This document shows, piece by piece, positions 26,210 to 35,413 of a stretch of DNA of 64,000 nt. How positions within the stretch are numbered: the stretch's first letter is position 1; each line of letters begins with the position of its first letter. Under the pieces are notes generated by a model. That model was not told where the DNA came from, did no database searches, and worked only from the letters and a program-made list of their open reading frames with translations. A program made the translations under genes and the position numbers. This DNA is from CAVSRC01 sp963730325 (GTDB lineage: Bacteria; Pseudomonadota; Alphaproteobacteria; Rhizobiales; Kaistiaceae), in contig CAVSRC010000007.1 of assembly GCA_963730325.1 (NCBI GenBank), positions 372,001 to 436,000 on the forward strand, read 5' to 3'.

Positions 26210-28696
26210 ATGAAGTGGCTGCGCAATCTCAGTGTTCAAAGCAAGCTGTTCGCCGGCCTCGGACTGGCGCTCACGGCCATCGTTCTGGTTGGCGCTGCCG
26301 GGCTCTACAACCTTAACGCCCTCAACCGGTCCGCCGGACAGATCGTCAATGTCTGGCTGCCGCGCATCGAATTGCTCGGCGAGATCAAGGCGGAGATGGC
26401 CGAATACGGCCTGCTCGCACGTTCGCTGCTGAACCAGGATTCGCTGGGCGAGCACGTCCACGTCAATGAACGGATGCAGTCGATCGCGCAGAAGCTCGAA
26501 CGCAACTGGCGCCTGTACGAAACGTTCGCCGGGGACGCCGATGAACGCCTCCTCTATTCGGTGCTGCGCGATGTGTGGAATGAATACGAAGCCGACCTTG
26601 CGCGCGTGAGGGCGAATGCCGGAACGGGCGAAACCGCGCCCCAGCCGGAGGCGGAGAATTTCGCGGTCTTCGATCATGCCCTGCGCCGGATCGACGATTT
26701 GATCACCTATGCCGGGCGGCAGAGCAACAGGGGAGTGCGGCAAGTCGGCGGCACGTTCCTGACGGCCTTTTGGCTGACGGTCGCGGCGATTGCCATCGCC
26801 GTGGTCGGCGTGGTCGGCGCCATAGCCTGGGTCGGCGGCAATATCAGCGGGCCGATTCTGAGGGTGAGCGAGGCGATGCGCCGGCTGAATGACGGCGACG
26901 CGTCGGTGTCGATCGCCGAGGAGCGCGAGCGCCATGACGAGATCGGCGCGCTCATCGATGCGGCCGAAGGCTATCGCAAGAGCCTCGTGCGCGGCCGTGC
27001 GCTGGCCGCGGAGGTCGAACAGGACCGGCAGCGTTTCTTTTCGGCGATCGAAAACATGCCGATCGGCCTGGTCATGTTCGATGCGGAGCAGAAGCTGATC
27101 GTTGCCAACAGGGGCTACGCGGAGATCTATCGGCTGCCGCCGGAGCTGGCCAAGCCGGGGACGCCGCTGAGGACGATCATCGATCAACCGGACGCACGAC
27201 GGTCGCTATCCCGGCAGCGACGCCGACAAATATGTCGATTACCTCGCAGGGCATCGTCGCGCGCGGCGCAGCCCTTCAAGGACATCATCCAGTTCCACGA
27301 CGGGCGCATCATCAGCCTGGTCTTTCGGCCGCTGCCGGATGGCGGCTGGGTATCGACCCATGAGGACGTGACCGACCGCCGCAAGGCCGAGGCCAAGGTC
27401 GCCCACATGACCTACCATGACGGGCTGACCGATCTGCCCAACCGCCTCCTGCTCGGCGAGCGCATTGAGGATGCGCTGGTGCGCGCCGGCCACAACGGCC
27501 AGGTGGCGATCCTCTGTCTCGATCTCGACCACTTCAAGGATGTCAACGACACGTTGGGACATCCGCTCGGCGACGCCTTGCTGCAGGCCGTTGCCGGGCG
27601 TCTGGCGGCGTGTGTGCGCGACGGCGATACGGTGGCGCGGCTGGGCGGCGACGAATTCGCCATCGTGCAGGTCGGCGCGGAGCAGCCGCAGGGCGCCCGC
27701 ACGCTGGCCGAACGCATCATCGAAACCGTCAGCGAGCCCTACCAGCTGCAGGGACACCAGGTGGTCATCGGCGTGAGCGTCGGCATCGCCCTGGCGCCGG
27801 CCGATGGCGCCGATGCCACCGGGCTGTCCAAGGCCGCCGACATGGCGCTCCACCGCGCCAAGGACGACGGGCGCGGCATCTATCGCTTCTACGAACGCGC
27901 AATGGACGCCGAGATGCAGGCCCGCCGGGCCCTTGAACTCGATCTGCGCGAGGCCATCGACAAGGCGCAGTTCGAGCTGTTCTATCAGCCGCAGTTCAAC
28001 CTGGAGACCAGCGCGATCAGCGGCTTCGAGGCGCTGCTGCGCTGGTCGCACCCGCAGCGCGGCCTCGTCCAGCCGGACGCGTTCATCGCGCTCGCCGAAG
28101 AGGCCGGCCTGATCGTGCCGATCGGCGATTGGGTGCTGAGGCAGGCCTGCCGCGACGCAATGAAGTGGCCCTCGCCGGTGAAGGTGGCGGTCAACCTCTC
28201 GCCGGCGCAGTTCCGCAGCGTCCATCTGATGCAAACGGTAATTTCGGCGTTGGCCGGTTCGGGGCTGGCGGCGAACCGGCTCGAACTGGAAATCACCGAA
28301 TCGACGCTGCTTGCCGACAGTGAATCGACACTGGCGACGCTGCATCACCTGCGGGCGATGGGCGTGCGTATCTCGATGGACGACTTCGGCACCGGCTACT
28401 CGTCGCTGAGCTACCTGCAGAGCTTCCCCTTCGACAAGATCAAGATCGACCGGCGCTTCATCACCGACATCAACACCGATGACAGCTCGCTGGCGATCAT
28501 CCGCGCGGTCACCGGCATGTGCGAAAGCCTCGGCATCGTCACCACCGCCGAGGGCGTGGAAACGCGCGAGCAGTTCGACCGGGTCAAGACCGAGGGCTGC
28601 ACCGAGGTGCAGGGCTTCCTCACCGGCCGGCCGATGCCGCTCAAGGATGCGCTCGCCCTCATGGAGCGGCCGGGCACCAAGTTGTCCGCGGCCTGA
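26210..28696 (+). CDS. Membrane GGDEF-EAL protein with HAMP and PAS domains
   Basis: An 828-residue c-di-GMP enzyme. TM1 is about 10-30, followed by a periplasmic helical sensor to about 180, TM2 about 183-205, HAMP, PAS (about 275-390), GGDEF (about 405-565) and EAL (about 580-825). The cyclase site GGDEF is intact, with an RDGD inhibitory site five residues upstream. The EAL domain keeps FEALLRW, VNLSP, EITES, DDFGTGY, KIDR and EGVE, so both activities are possible. Between about 27185 and 27265 the frame is shifted: another frame reads HRTHDGRYPGSDADKYVDYL, as expected for this PAS type. Two compensating indels have scrambled about 25 residues. No partner gene is adjacent. Confidence 0.88.
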   Translation: MKWLRNLSVQSKLFAGLGLALTAIVLVGAAGLYNLNALNRSAGQIVNVWLPRIELLGEIKAEMAEYGLLARSLLNQDSLGEHVHVNERMQSIAQKLERNWRLYETFAGDADERLLYSVLRDVWNEYEADLARVRANAGTGETAPQPEAENFAVFDHALRRIDDLITYAGRQSNRGVRQVGGTFLTAFWLTVAAIAIAVVGVVGAIAWVGGNISGPILRVSEAMRRLNDGDASVSIAEERERHDEIGALIDAAEGYRKSLVRGRALAAEVEQDRQRFFSAIENMPIGLVMFDAEQKLIVANRGYAEIYRLPPELAKPGTPLRTIIDQPDARRSLSRQRRRQICRLPRRASSRAAQPFKDIIQFHDGRIISLVFRPLPDGGWVSTHEDVTDRRKAEAKVAHMTYHDGLTDLPNRLLLGERIEDALVRAGHNGQVAILCLDLDHFKDVNDTLGHPLGDALLQAVAGRLAACVRDGDTVARLGGDEFAIVQVGAEQPQGARTLAERIIETVSEPYQLQGHQVVIGVSVGIALAPADGADATGLSKAADMALHRAKDDGRGIYRFYERAMDAEMQARRALELDLREAIDKAQFELFYQPQFNLETSAISGFEALLRWSHPQRGLVQPDAFIALAEEAGLIVPIGDWVLRQACRDAMKWPSPVKVAVNLSPAQFRSVHLMQTVISALAGSGLAANRLELEITESTLLADSESTLATLHHLRAMGVRISMDDFGTGYSSLSYLQSFPFDKIKIDRRFITDINTDDSSLAIIRAVTGMCESLGIVTTAEGVETREQFDRVKTEGCTEVQGFLTGRPMPLKDALALMERPGTKLSAA

Positions 28697-28770
28697 GCGA
28701 CGAGGCCATTGCGGGGAGCGTGGTGGCGCGTCCATTATGGGCGGGCGCACAACTCCCAGCGGACGTTCTC

Positions 28771-29568
28771 ATGCTCCCCTCCCGCTATTGGGTCGAAATG
28801 ACCACCCGCGATTTCGCGGACAACGACACTTCCGGCTGGATCGCCGTGCTGCCGGTGGCGGCGGTCGAGCAGCACGGCCCCCATCTTCCGGTCTATACGG
28901 ATACCTGCATTGCCGAGGGCATGATCCGGCGGTCGATCGAGCTTCTGCCCGACGATCTGCCAGTGACCTTCCTGCCGGTGCAGGCGATCGGCAAATCCAA
29001 CGAGCACATCTCGTCGCCGGGCACGGTCACCGGAAGCTGGGAAACGACGACGCAGCTGTGGCTGGAGATCGGCGACAGCGTCAAACGCGCCGGCATCGAG
29101 AAGCTGATCATCATCAATTCGCATGGCGGCAACGTGCCGATGATCGATATCGTGACGCGCGAGCTGCGCGTGCGTCATGACATGCTGGCGGTGGGTACCG
29201 CCTGGTCGCGCTTCGGATTGCCCGAGGGGGTGACGGAGCCGGAGGAACTGCTCTACGGGATTCATGGCGGCGACGTGGAAACGTCGATGATGCTGCATCT
29301 GCGCGCCGACCTCGTGCGCATGGACAACGCCAAGGACTTCCGCTCCAACCAGCTCGCCTTCATCAAGGAATTCGAGCATTTGCGCGCCCACGGGCCGGTG
29401 CAGTTCGGCTGGAAGGCGCAGGATCTCAACAGCGAGGGCGCCGTCGGCAATGCGGCCGCCGCCACCGCCGACAAGGGCAGGGCGGTGGTCGACCACCAGG
29501 CGGCGGGTTTTGTCGCGCTTTGCCGCGACGTTCACGGCTTCGATACGTCACGCCTGTGGACGCCGTGA
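28771..29568 (+). CDS. Creatininase-family amidohydrolase
   Basis: A 265-residue protein of the creatininase fold. Metal-site motifs are VEQHGPHLPVYTD (about 32-44: Glu, His, Asp), NSHGGNVP (about 115-122: His) and HGGDVETSMML (about 166-176: Glu). Members hydrolyse cyclic or linear amides (creatinine, formylated pyrimidines in the ArfB/FAPy type). The open frame extends upstream to 28519 inside the previous gene. The ATG at 28771 gives the normal length. Its stop overlaps the next gene as GTGA, so it is coupled to the second FAD-linked oxidase. Specificity is unknown. Confidence 0.85.
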   Translation: MLPSRYWVEMTTRDFADNDTSGWIAVLPVAAVEQHGPHLPVYTDTCIAEGMIRRSIELLPDDLPVTFLPVQAIGKSNEHISSPGTVTGSWETTTQLWLEIGDSVKRAGIEKLIIINSHGGNVPMIDIVTRELRVRHDMLAVGTAWSRFGLPEGVTEPEELLYGIHGGDVETSMMLHLRADLVRMDNAKDFRSNQLAFIKEFEHLRAHGPVQFGWKAQDLNSEGAVGNAAAATADKGRAVVDHQAAGFVALCRDVHGFDTSRLWTP

Positions 29569-30944
29569 CGGCAGCGCGGCTGGCCGCGCTCAGGACCGAA
29601 CTCGCCGGCATTGCGATCGCCGACGATGCGGCGACGCTGAAGCTCAAGAGCCGCGACTTCTTCTGGTTCTCGCCGATCCTCAAGCCGCTGCTCGACGACA
29701 GGCGCGCCGATCTCATCGTGGCGCCGTCGAGCAAGGACGAGGTGGTGCGCGTCGCGGCGGCCTGCGCGCGCCATCGCGTGCCGCTCACCGTGCGCGGCGG
29801 CGGCACTGGCAATTACGGTCAGGCAGTGCCGCTGGCAGGCGGCGTGGTGCTCGACATGACCGGCCTCGACAGGGTCGTCAGCCTGTCCGCCGGGGCAGGG
29901 CGGTTCGAAGCCGGTGCACGGCTTCTCGATATCGACCGGGCGCTGCGCGACGATCATGCGGTGGACGGCCGCTGGGAGCTGCGCTTTCACCCTTCCACCC
30001 GCAAGCAGGCGACCATCGGCGGCTTCATCGCCGGCGGGGCCGCCGGGTGCGGCTCGTGCACCTGGGGCCAGATCGCCGATCCCGGCGCGGTGCTGGCGGT
30101 CGAGGTGGTGACGGTGGAGGATGAGCCGCGCATCGTCGAACTGACCGGGCGCGACATCCTCAAGGTACTGCACGCCTATGGCGTCAACGGCATCATCACC
30201 GAGGTCGCGGTGCCGCTGGCGCCGTGGCAACCGTGGGCCGAGCGGGTGGTCGCCTTTCCGACGCTCGCCGCCGCGGCCAAATTCGGCACCGCGCTGGCTG
30301 CCGCGGAAGGCATCGCCAAGAAGGAGATCGGCGTCTTCGACCCGGCCATCCCGCCGATGCTGAAGCGGCTCAAGCCGCTGGTGCCGGAAGGCCAGGCCAT
30401 GGCGATCGTCATGGTGGCGGAGGCGCAGGCGCCGGTGCTCGCCGAGATGGCCGCCGACCATGGCGGCGAGATCGTCTTCGAGCGGGACGCGCGCGCGGCG
30501 GAGGACGCCGCCTTCGACGGCAAGGGGACCATGCCGCCGCTCTACGAATACACCTGGAACCACACCACGCTGCACGCGCTCAAGGCCGATCCGGCGATCA
30601 CCTACCTGCAAATCCGCTTCCCGGCGGGGCGCGAGGTCGAGGCGGCCATGGAAATGGAGCTGGCCTTTGCCGGGGAATTGCTGCTCCATCTCGAATATCA
30701 GCGCCGGGCGGGCCGTGTCTTCGTGTCGGGCCTGCCGCTCCTGCGCTACCGCGACCAGGCGCGGCTCGGCGAAGTGATCCACGCGGTGGAGGAAATCGGC
30801 GGGGCGGTGTCCAATCCGCACAGCTACGCGCTCGACAATGCCGGCTGGAAGCGCACCGATGCGCCGCAGCCGGAGTTCAAGAGCCTGGCCGACCCGCACG
30901 GCTTGATGAATCCGGGAAAATTGCGGGCGTGGCCGCCGGCATAG
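29565..30944 (+). CDS. FAD-linked oxidase, VAO/PCMH family (paralogue 2)
   Basis: A 459-residue homologue of 18110-19528 with the same plan: KSRDFFWFSPILK, FAD loop RGGGTGNYGQAVPLAGGVV (about 75-93), HPSTRKQATIGGFIAGG and C-terminal DPHGLMNPGKL. Starting at the GTG at 29565 (overlapping the creatininase stop as GTGA) aligns its N-terminus residue for residue with the paralogue; GTG at 29556 is possible. A cysteine in GCGSCTWGQ lies where the paralogue has GVGSINWGG, which may affect flavin environment or substrate. It probably oxidises the product of the creatininase-family enzyme. Confidence 0.85.
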   Translation: MTAARLAALRTELAGIAIADDAATLKLKSRDFFWFSPILKPLLDDRRADLIVAPSSKDEVVRVAAACARHRVPLTVRGGGTGNYGQAVPLAGGVVLDMTGLDRVVSLSAGAGRFEAGARLLDIDRALRDDHAVDGRWELRFHPSTRKQATIGGFIAGGAAGCGSCTWGQIADPGAVLAVEVVTVEDEPRIVELTGRDILKVLHAYGVNGIITEVAVPLAPWQPWAERVVAFPTLAAAAKFGTALAAAEGIAKKEIGVFDPAIPPMLKRLKPLVPEGQAMAIVMVAEAQAPVLAEMAADHGGEIVFERDARAAEDAAFDGKGTMPPLYEYTWNHTTLHALKADPAITYLQIRFPAGREVEAAMEMELAFAGELLLHLEYQRRAGRVFVSGLPLLRYRDQARLGEVIHAVEEIGGAVSNPHSYALDNAGWKRTDAPQPEFKSLADPHGLMNPGKLRAWPPA

Positions 30945-31022
30945 CCGCTTTGCGCCGCGGACGGTTGCTGTCGGCCCGTGCCGGATGGAAGTTGCCGGCA
31001 AAACGAACGGAAGGAAGCGGAG

Positions 31023-31772
31023 ATGAGCAAGACCATCGTCATCACCGGCGGCGGCCGGGGCATCGGCGCCGCCACGGCGCGGCTGGCGGCGGCCCGCGGC
31101 TGGTCGGTCGGCATCAGCTATCTCTCCAACGACAAGGCGGCCGAGGAGACCGTCGCCGCGGTGGAGGCGGCCGGCGGCAAGGCGCTGGCGGTCAAGGGCG
31201 ACGTCGCCAAGGAGGAGGACGTCGTCCGCCTGTTCGACGGCACCGCCGCGGCGTTCGGCCCGATCAGCGGCGTGGTCAACAATGCCGGCGTGGTTCTGGG
31301 GCCGCCCGGCCCGCTGGCCGATCTGTCGACCGAGCGGCTGATGATGATTATCGCCATCAACATCCTCGGCGCCATGCTGGTCGCGCGCGAGGGCGTGCGG
31401 CGCATGGCGACCAGCCGCGGCGGGGCGGGTGGCTCGATCGTCAACGTCTCCTCGGCGGCGGCGCGGCTTGGCGGCGCCAACGAATATGTCGACTACGCCG
31501 CCAGCAAGGGCGCCCTCGACACGCTCACCATCGGCCTCGCCAAGGAATGCGGGCCGCTCGGCGTGCGCGTCAATGCGGTGCGGCCGGGGCTGATCGACAC
31601 GGAGATCCACGCCTCCGGCGGGCAGCCGGGCCGGGCCGAGCGGCTGGGCACGTCGACACCGCTCGGTCGCGCCGGCCGCGCCGACGAAGTCGCCGAAGCC
31701 ATTGTGTGGCTGCTCTCGGACGCTTCCTCCTACGTCAACGGGGCGCTGTTCGACGTGACCGGCGGGCGATAA
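31023..31772 (+). CDS. SDR oxidoreductase (FabG/YgfF-like)
   Basis: A 249-residue classical SDR: TGGGRGIGAAT (about 8-18), NNAGVVLGPPGPL, catalytic Ser in NVSSAAARLG and YAASK (about 157-161), with DVTGGR at the end. The residues after beta2 (SYLSND) lack an acid and suggest NADPH. GGAAGGAAGCGGAG precedes the ATG. It is 78 bases after the FAD-linked oxidase and is probably part of the same transcript, acting on a carbonyl or alcohol intermediate of the pathway. Confidence 0.88.
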   Translation: MSKTIVITGGGRGIGAATARLAAARGWSVGISYLSNDKAAEETVAAVEAAGGKALAVKGDVAKEEDVVRLFDGTAAAFGPISGVVNNAGVVLGPPGPLADLSTERLMMIIAINILGAMLVAREGVRRMATSRGGAGGSIVNVSSAAARLGGANEYVDYAASKGALDTLTIGLAKECGPLGVRVNAVRPGLIDTEIHASGGQPGRAERLGTSTPLGRAGRADEVAEAIVWLLSDASSYVNGALFDVTGGR

Positions 31773-31876
31773 ACGTCGGCCGCGTGACTTTGTCGTTGAC
31801 CGAATCCGTGCCATGGTGCGCGCCCCGTGGGGCAACGAAGCGGCCGTTCAATCCTGCCAGTGGACGATCAGATCCG

Positions 31877-33463
31877 ATGAAACCTGTGACGTTGATCCTG
31901 GCGGCCATGCTCGCCGCCGGGGCGGCATCGGCCGCCCACGCCAAGGAGCTCACCTTCTGCGCGGCGCAGAATCCGGAAGGCTTCGACCCGGCCCCGCACA
32001 TCACCGGCGCGACCTTCGATGCCTCGTCCCAGGCGCTCTACAACCGGCTGGTGGAATTCGCGCCCGGCACGACGCGGCCGGTGCCCGGACTGGCGGAAGG
32101 CTGGGACGTTTCCGGGAACGGGCTGGAATACACCTTTCATCTGCGTGCGGGCGTCAAGTTCCATTCGACCTACTTCTACACGCCGAGCCGCGACCTCAAC
32201 GCCGACGACGTGATCTTCAGCCTGAAGCGGCAGATGGACCGCAAGGATCGCTATTTCGACTATGCCGGCGGCATCTGGCCCTATTTCGAGGGCATGGCGA
32301 TGCCGGCCCTGATCAAGTCGATCAACAAGGTCGACGATGCGACGGTGAAGATCACGCTGACCCGGCCGGACCCGGCGATCCTCGGCGATCTCGCCATGGA
32401 TTTCGCCTCGATCCTGTCCGAGGAATATGCCGCCAAGCTGCTCAAGGCGAACAAGCAGGGCGACCTCGACCGGCTGCCGATCGGCACCGGCCCGTTCCAG
32501 TTCGTCGGCTATCAGCCCGACGTCAGGATCAACTACCGGGCCAATCCGGACTACTGGCGCGGCAAGCGGGCGATCGACCGCCTGACCTTCCTCATCAATC
32601 CCGATCCGCTCGCCCGTGGCCGCATGTTGACCGCCGGCAAATGCCAGGTGATGGCCGACCCGACGCCTGACATCGTCGCCAGGCTGAAGGACGATCCGGA
32701 CATCACCGTCAAACAGGTGCAGGCGACCGACGTCGCCTACCTCGCCTACAACACCAAGCAGAAGCCGTTCGACGACAAGCGCGTGCGCCAGGCGCTGAAC
32801 CAGGCGATCGACCGGCAGGCGCTGGTCAAGGCGATCTATGGCGAGGATGCTTCGGTGGCGGACAGCCCGTTGCCGGCGAGCATGTGGGCACATAGCGGCG
32901 TGATTGACGACGGCGCCGCCGACCCGGAGGCCGCCAAGGCGGCGCTGGCGGATGCCGGCGTCAAGGACCTGAAGATGAAGATCTGGGTGCCGCCGGTCAG
33001 CCGCGCCTACGATCCCGACCCCATGCGCATGGCGGAGATGATCAAGGCCGATCTCGCCAAGGCCGGTGTCGAGGCCGACATCGTCAGCGACAATCTCGGC
33101 GCATTCATCAAGAAGACGGCGTCGCCCGAGCGCGACGGCGCGGTGCTGTTCGGCTGGTCAAGCGACAACGGCGATCCCGACAATTTCCTCGGCGCCTTGC
33201 TCGGCTGCGATACAGTCGGCATTTCCAATCGCGCCGAGTGGTGCAACAAGGATTTCGACAAGGCGGTGCTCGATGCGCGCAAGGCGGTCGACGTCGGCGA
33301 GCGTGTGAAGCTTTACGAGACGGCGCAGCAGATATTCGCCGACAACGCGCCGTGGCTCACCATCGCCCACACCCTGGTCAGCGTGCCGGTTGCCAAGACC
33401 GTCAGGAATTATGTTGTCGATCCGCTCGGACGTCACGATTTCGGGGGTGTCGACGTCGAATAG
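31877..33463 (+). CDS. ABC peptide-type substrate-binding protein (DppA-like, copy 1)
   Basis: A 528-residue SBP_bac_5 protein with a signal peptide (residues 1-22, ending SAAHAKE). Family features include NPEGFDPAP, NRLVEFAPGTT, LNADDVIFSLKRQ, IGTGPFQFVGYQPD and a C-terminal WLTIAHTLVSVP. It binds peptides or other amide-containing solutes in the periplasm for the DppBCDF complex downstream. About 60 percent of residues appear shared with the next gene over the first 170 positions by eye, so the two are a tandem duplication. The longer open frame back to 30224 is not coding; the ATG at 31877 gives the signal peptide. Confidence 0.9.
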   Translation: MKPVTLILAAMLAAGAASAAHAKELTFCAAQNPEGFDPAPHITGATFDASSQALYNRLVEFAPGTTRPVPGLAEGWDVSGNGLEYTFHLRAGVKFHSTYFYTPSRDLNADDVIFSLKRQMDRKDRYFDYAGGIWPYFEGMAMPALIKSINKVDDATVKITLTRPDPAILGDLAMDFASILSEEYAAKLLKANKQGDLDRLPIGTGPFQFVGYQPDVRINYRANPDYWRGKRAIDRLTFLINPDPLARGRMLTAGKCQVMADPTPDIVARLKDDPDITVKQVQATDVAYLAYNTKQKPFDDKRVRQALNQAIDRQALVKAIYGEDASVADSPLPASMWAHSGVIDDGAADPEAAKAALADAGVKDLKMKIWVPPVSRAYDPDPMRMAEMIKADLAKAGVEADIVSDNLGAFIKKTASPERDGAVLFGWSSDNGDPDNFLGALLGCDTVGISNRAEWCNKDFDKAVLDARKAVDVGERVKLYETAQQIFADNAPWLTIAHTLVSVPVAKTVRNYVVDPLGRHDFGGVDVE

Positions 33464-33673
33464 CCGCGGTCGGTGGGCGTATGCTAACTGACGGAAAATC
33501 AACGACTTTCTTCTCGCGCCCAAGGGCCGCGGCATTTTCGTGGGCACCCCCCCTTGCAATCGCCGCCCGCCTCGGCTCGATTAGCCCCAACCATTTCGGG
33601 ATCACCGCAAAAAGCGGGGCCTGAATCGGGACTTCACAGCGCCGCCTTTTCTGGCGGCTCCAGGAGGGAAAGA

Positions 33674-35275
33674 ATGATGAATCAGGTTACCAGGCTTCTC
33701 CTGGCGACTGCGTTGGTTGCCGGCTTTGCCGGTGCCGCGGGCGCCAAAACGCTTGTCTATTGCTCGGAAGGCAGCCCGGCGGGCTTCGATCCGGGCCTCT
33801 ACACGGCGGGTACCGACTTCGATGCCTCGTCCAAGCCGATCTACAACCGGCTGGTCGAGTTCGAGCGCGGCACGACCAACGTCGTTCCCGGCCTGGCCGA
33901 GAAGTGGGACGTTTCGGCCGACGGGCTGGTCTATACCTTCCACCTGCGCCAGGGCGTGAAGTTCCACACCACCGACTATTTCACCCCGACGCGCGACTTC
34001 AACGCCGACGATGTGGTGTTCTCCTTTGAGCGCATGCTCGACAAGAACAACCCCTACTACAACTACGCCGGCGGCCAGTACGACTACTTCGTGGGCATGG
34101 GCATGCCGGACGCCATCAAGAGCGTCGAGAAGGTCGACGACTACACCGTGAAGTTCACGCTGAACGCGCCCAACGCGCCGTTCATCGCCGATCTGGCGAT
34201 GGATTTCGCCTCGATCATGTCGAAGGAATACACCGACAAGCTTCTCGCTGACGGCCATCCCGACATGCTCAACCAGGAGCCCGTCGGCACCGGCCCGTTC
34301 CAGTTCGTCGCCTACCAAAAGGATGCGGTCATCCGCTTCCACGCCAACCCCGACTACTGGGACGGCAAGCAGGCGATCGACGACCTGGTCTTCGCCATCA
34401 CGCCGGACGCCTCGGTGCGCCTGCAGAAGCTGAAGGCCAACGAGTGCCAGATCATGGCCTATCCGAACCCGGCCGACATCGACGCGCTGAAGAGCGACGC
34501 GAACCTGACGGTCATGCAGCAGCCGGGCCTCAACGTCGCCTACCTCGCCTACAACACCACCGAAGCGCCTTTCGACAATGCGAAGGTGCGCAAGGCGTTG
34601 AACATGGCGATCAACAAGAAGGCGATCATGGACGCCGTCTACCAGGGCACCGGCCAGATCGCGATCAACCCGATCCCGCCGACCATGTGGTCCTATGACA
34701 AGGAGATCAAGGACGATCCCTATGATCCGGAAGCGGCCAAGAAGATGCTGGCCGATGCGGGCGTCTCCAACCTTGAGATGAAGATCTGGGCGATGCCCGT
34801 ACAGCGTCCGTACATGCCGAACGCCAAGCGCACGGCCGAGCTGATGCAGGCCGACCTCGCCAAGATCGGCGTCAAGGTCACCATCGTCCAGCACGAGTGG
34901 GCCGAGTACCTGAAGCTCGCCGGCGATCCGAAGCATGACGGTGCCGTGATCCTCGGCTGGACCGGCGACAACGGCGATCCGGACAACTTCATGGCCGTCC
35001 TGCTTGGATGCGACAGCGTTGGCACCACCAACAACGTCGCGGCCTGGTGCTACAAGCCCTACGACGACCTCATGAAGAAGGCCGTGCAGAGCAGCGACCA
35101 GGCCGAGCGCACCAAGCTCTATGAGCAGGCGCAGGTCATCTTCAAGGATCAGGCGCCGTGGCTCACCATTGGCCACTCGCTGGTCACCATGCCGATGGCG
35201 AAGTCGGTCGTGGGCTACAAGATGGATCCGCTGGGATCGCACCGCTTCGACGGTGTCGACGTTTCCGGCGGCTAG
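33674..35275 (+). CDS. ABC peptide-type substrate-binding protein (DppA-like, copy 2)
   Basis: A 533-residue SBP_bac_5 protein with a signal peptide (residues 1-24, ending GAAGAKT). It parallels copy 1 throughout: GFDPGLYTAGTDFDASSKPIYNR, FNADDVVFSFERM, VGTGPFQFVAYQKDA, WLTIGHSLVTMP. A strong AGGAGGG (33662-33668) precedes tandem ATGs at 33674 and 33677. A small hairpin GCCGCC/GGCGGC sits at 33641-33658 just ahead of the ribosome site. A terminator-like hairpin after the gene should raise its level over the permease genes, as is usual for binding proteins. Confidence 0.92.
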   Translation: MMNQVTRLLLATALVAGFAGAAGAKTLVYCSEGSPAGFDPGLYTAGTDFDASSKPIYNRLVEFERGTTNVVPGLAEKWDVSADGLVYTFHLRQGVKFHTTDYFTPTRDFNADDVVFSFERMLDKNNPYYNYAGGQYDYFVGMGMPDAIKSVEKVDDYTVKFTLNAPNAPFIADLAMDFASIMSKEYTDKLLADGHPDMLNQEPVGTGPFQFVAYQKDAVIRFHANPDYWDGKQAIDDLVFAITPDASVRLQKLKANECQIMAYPNPADIDALKSDANLTVMQQPGLNVAYLAYNTTEAPFDNAKVRKALNMAINKKAIMDAVYQGTGQIAINPIPPTMWSYDKEIKDDPYDPEAAKKMLADAGVSNLEMKIWAMPVQRPYMPNAKRTAELMQADLAKIGVKVTIVQHEWAEYLKLAGDPKHDGAVILGWTGDNGDPDNFMAVLLGCDSVGTTNNVAAWCYKPYDDLMKKAVQSSDQAERTKLYEQAQVIFKDQAPWLTIGHSLVTMPMAKSVVGYKMDPLGSHRFDGVDVSGG

Positions 35276-35292
35276 TCGCCAAACCACAAGAC

Positions 35293-35335
35293 GCTGGTGC
35301 CGGGCAGTCATGCCCGGCGCCAGCCCGCCTTTTTT
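35293..35335 (+). terminator. Attenuating terminator between binding protein and permeases
   Basis: GCTGGTGCCGGGCA and TGCCCGGCGCCAGC form a 14-bp stem (one G-T pair) with a GTCA loop at 35293-35324, followed by CCGCC and TTTTTT at 35330-35335. This is the best intrinsic terminator in the window. Being inside an operon, it probably lets only part of the transcription reach the permease genes. Confidence 0.85.
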
Positions 35336-35413
35336 CCCGACATTGCCGTGCCCGCAGAAGCTTGTGCGTCCTGTCGTGAAGTGCCATGACGGGTGAGGCG
35401 ACCGGGTCAGGAT

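Noticed and set aside
29532..31835. A 767-residue minus-strand ORF
   Set aside because: Antisense to the second FAD-linked oxidase and SDR, both with intact motifs; no domain seen.
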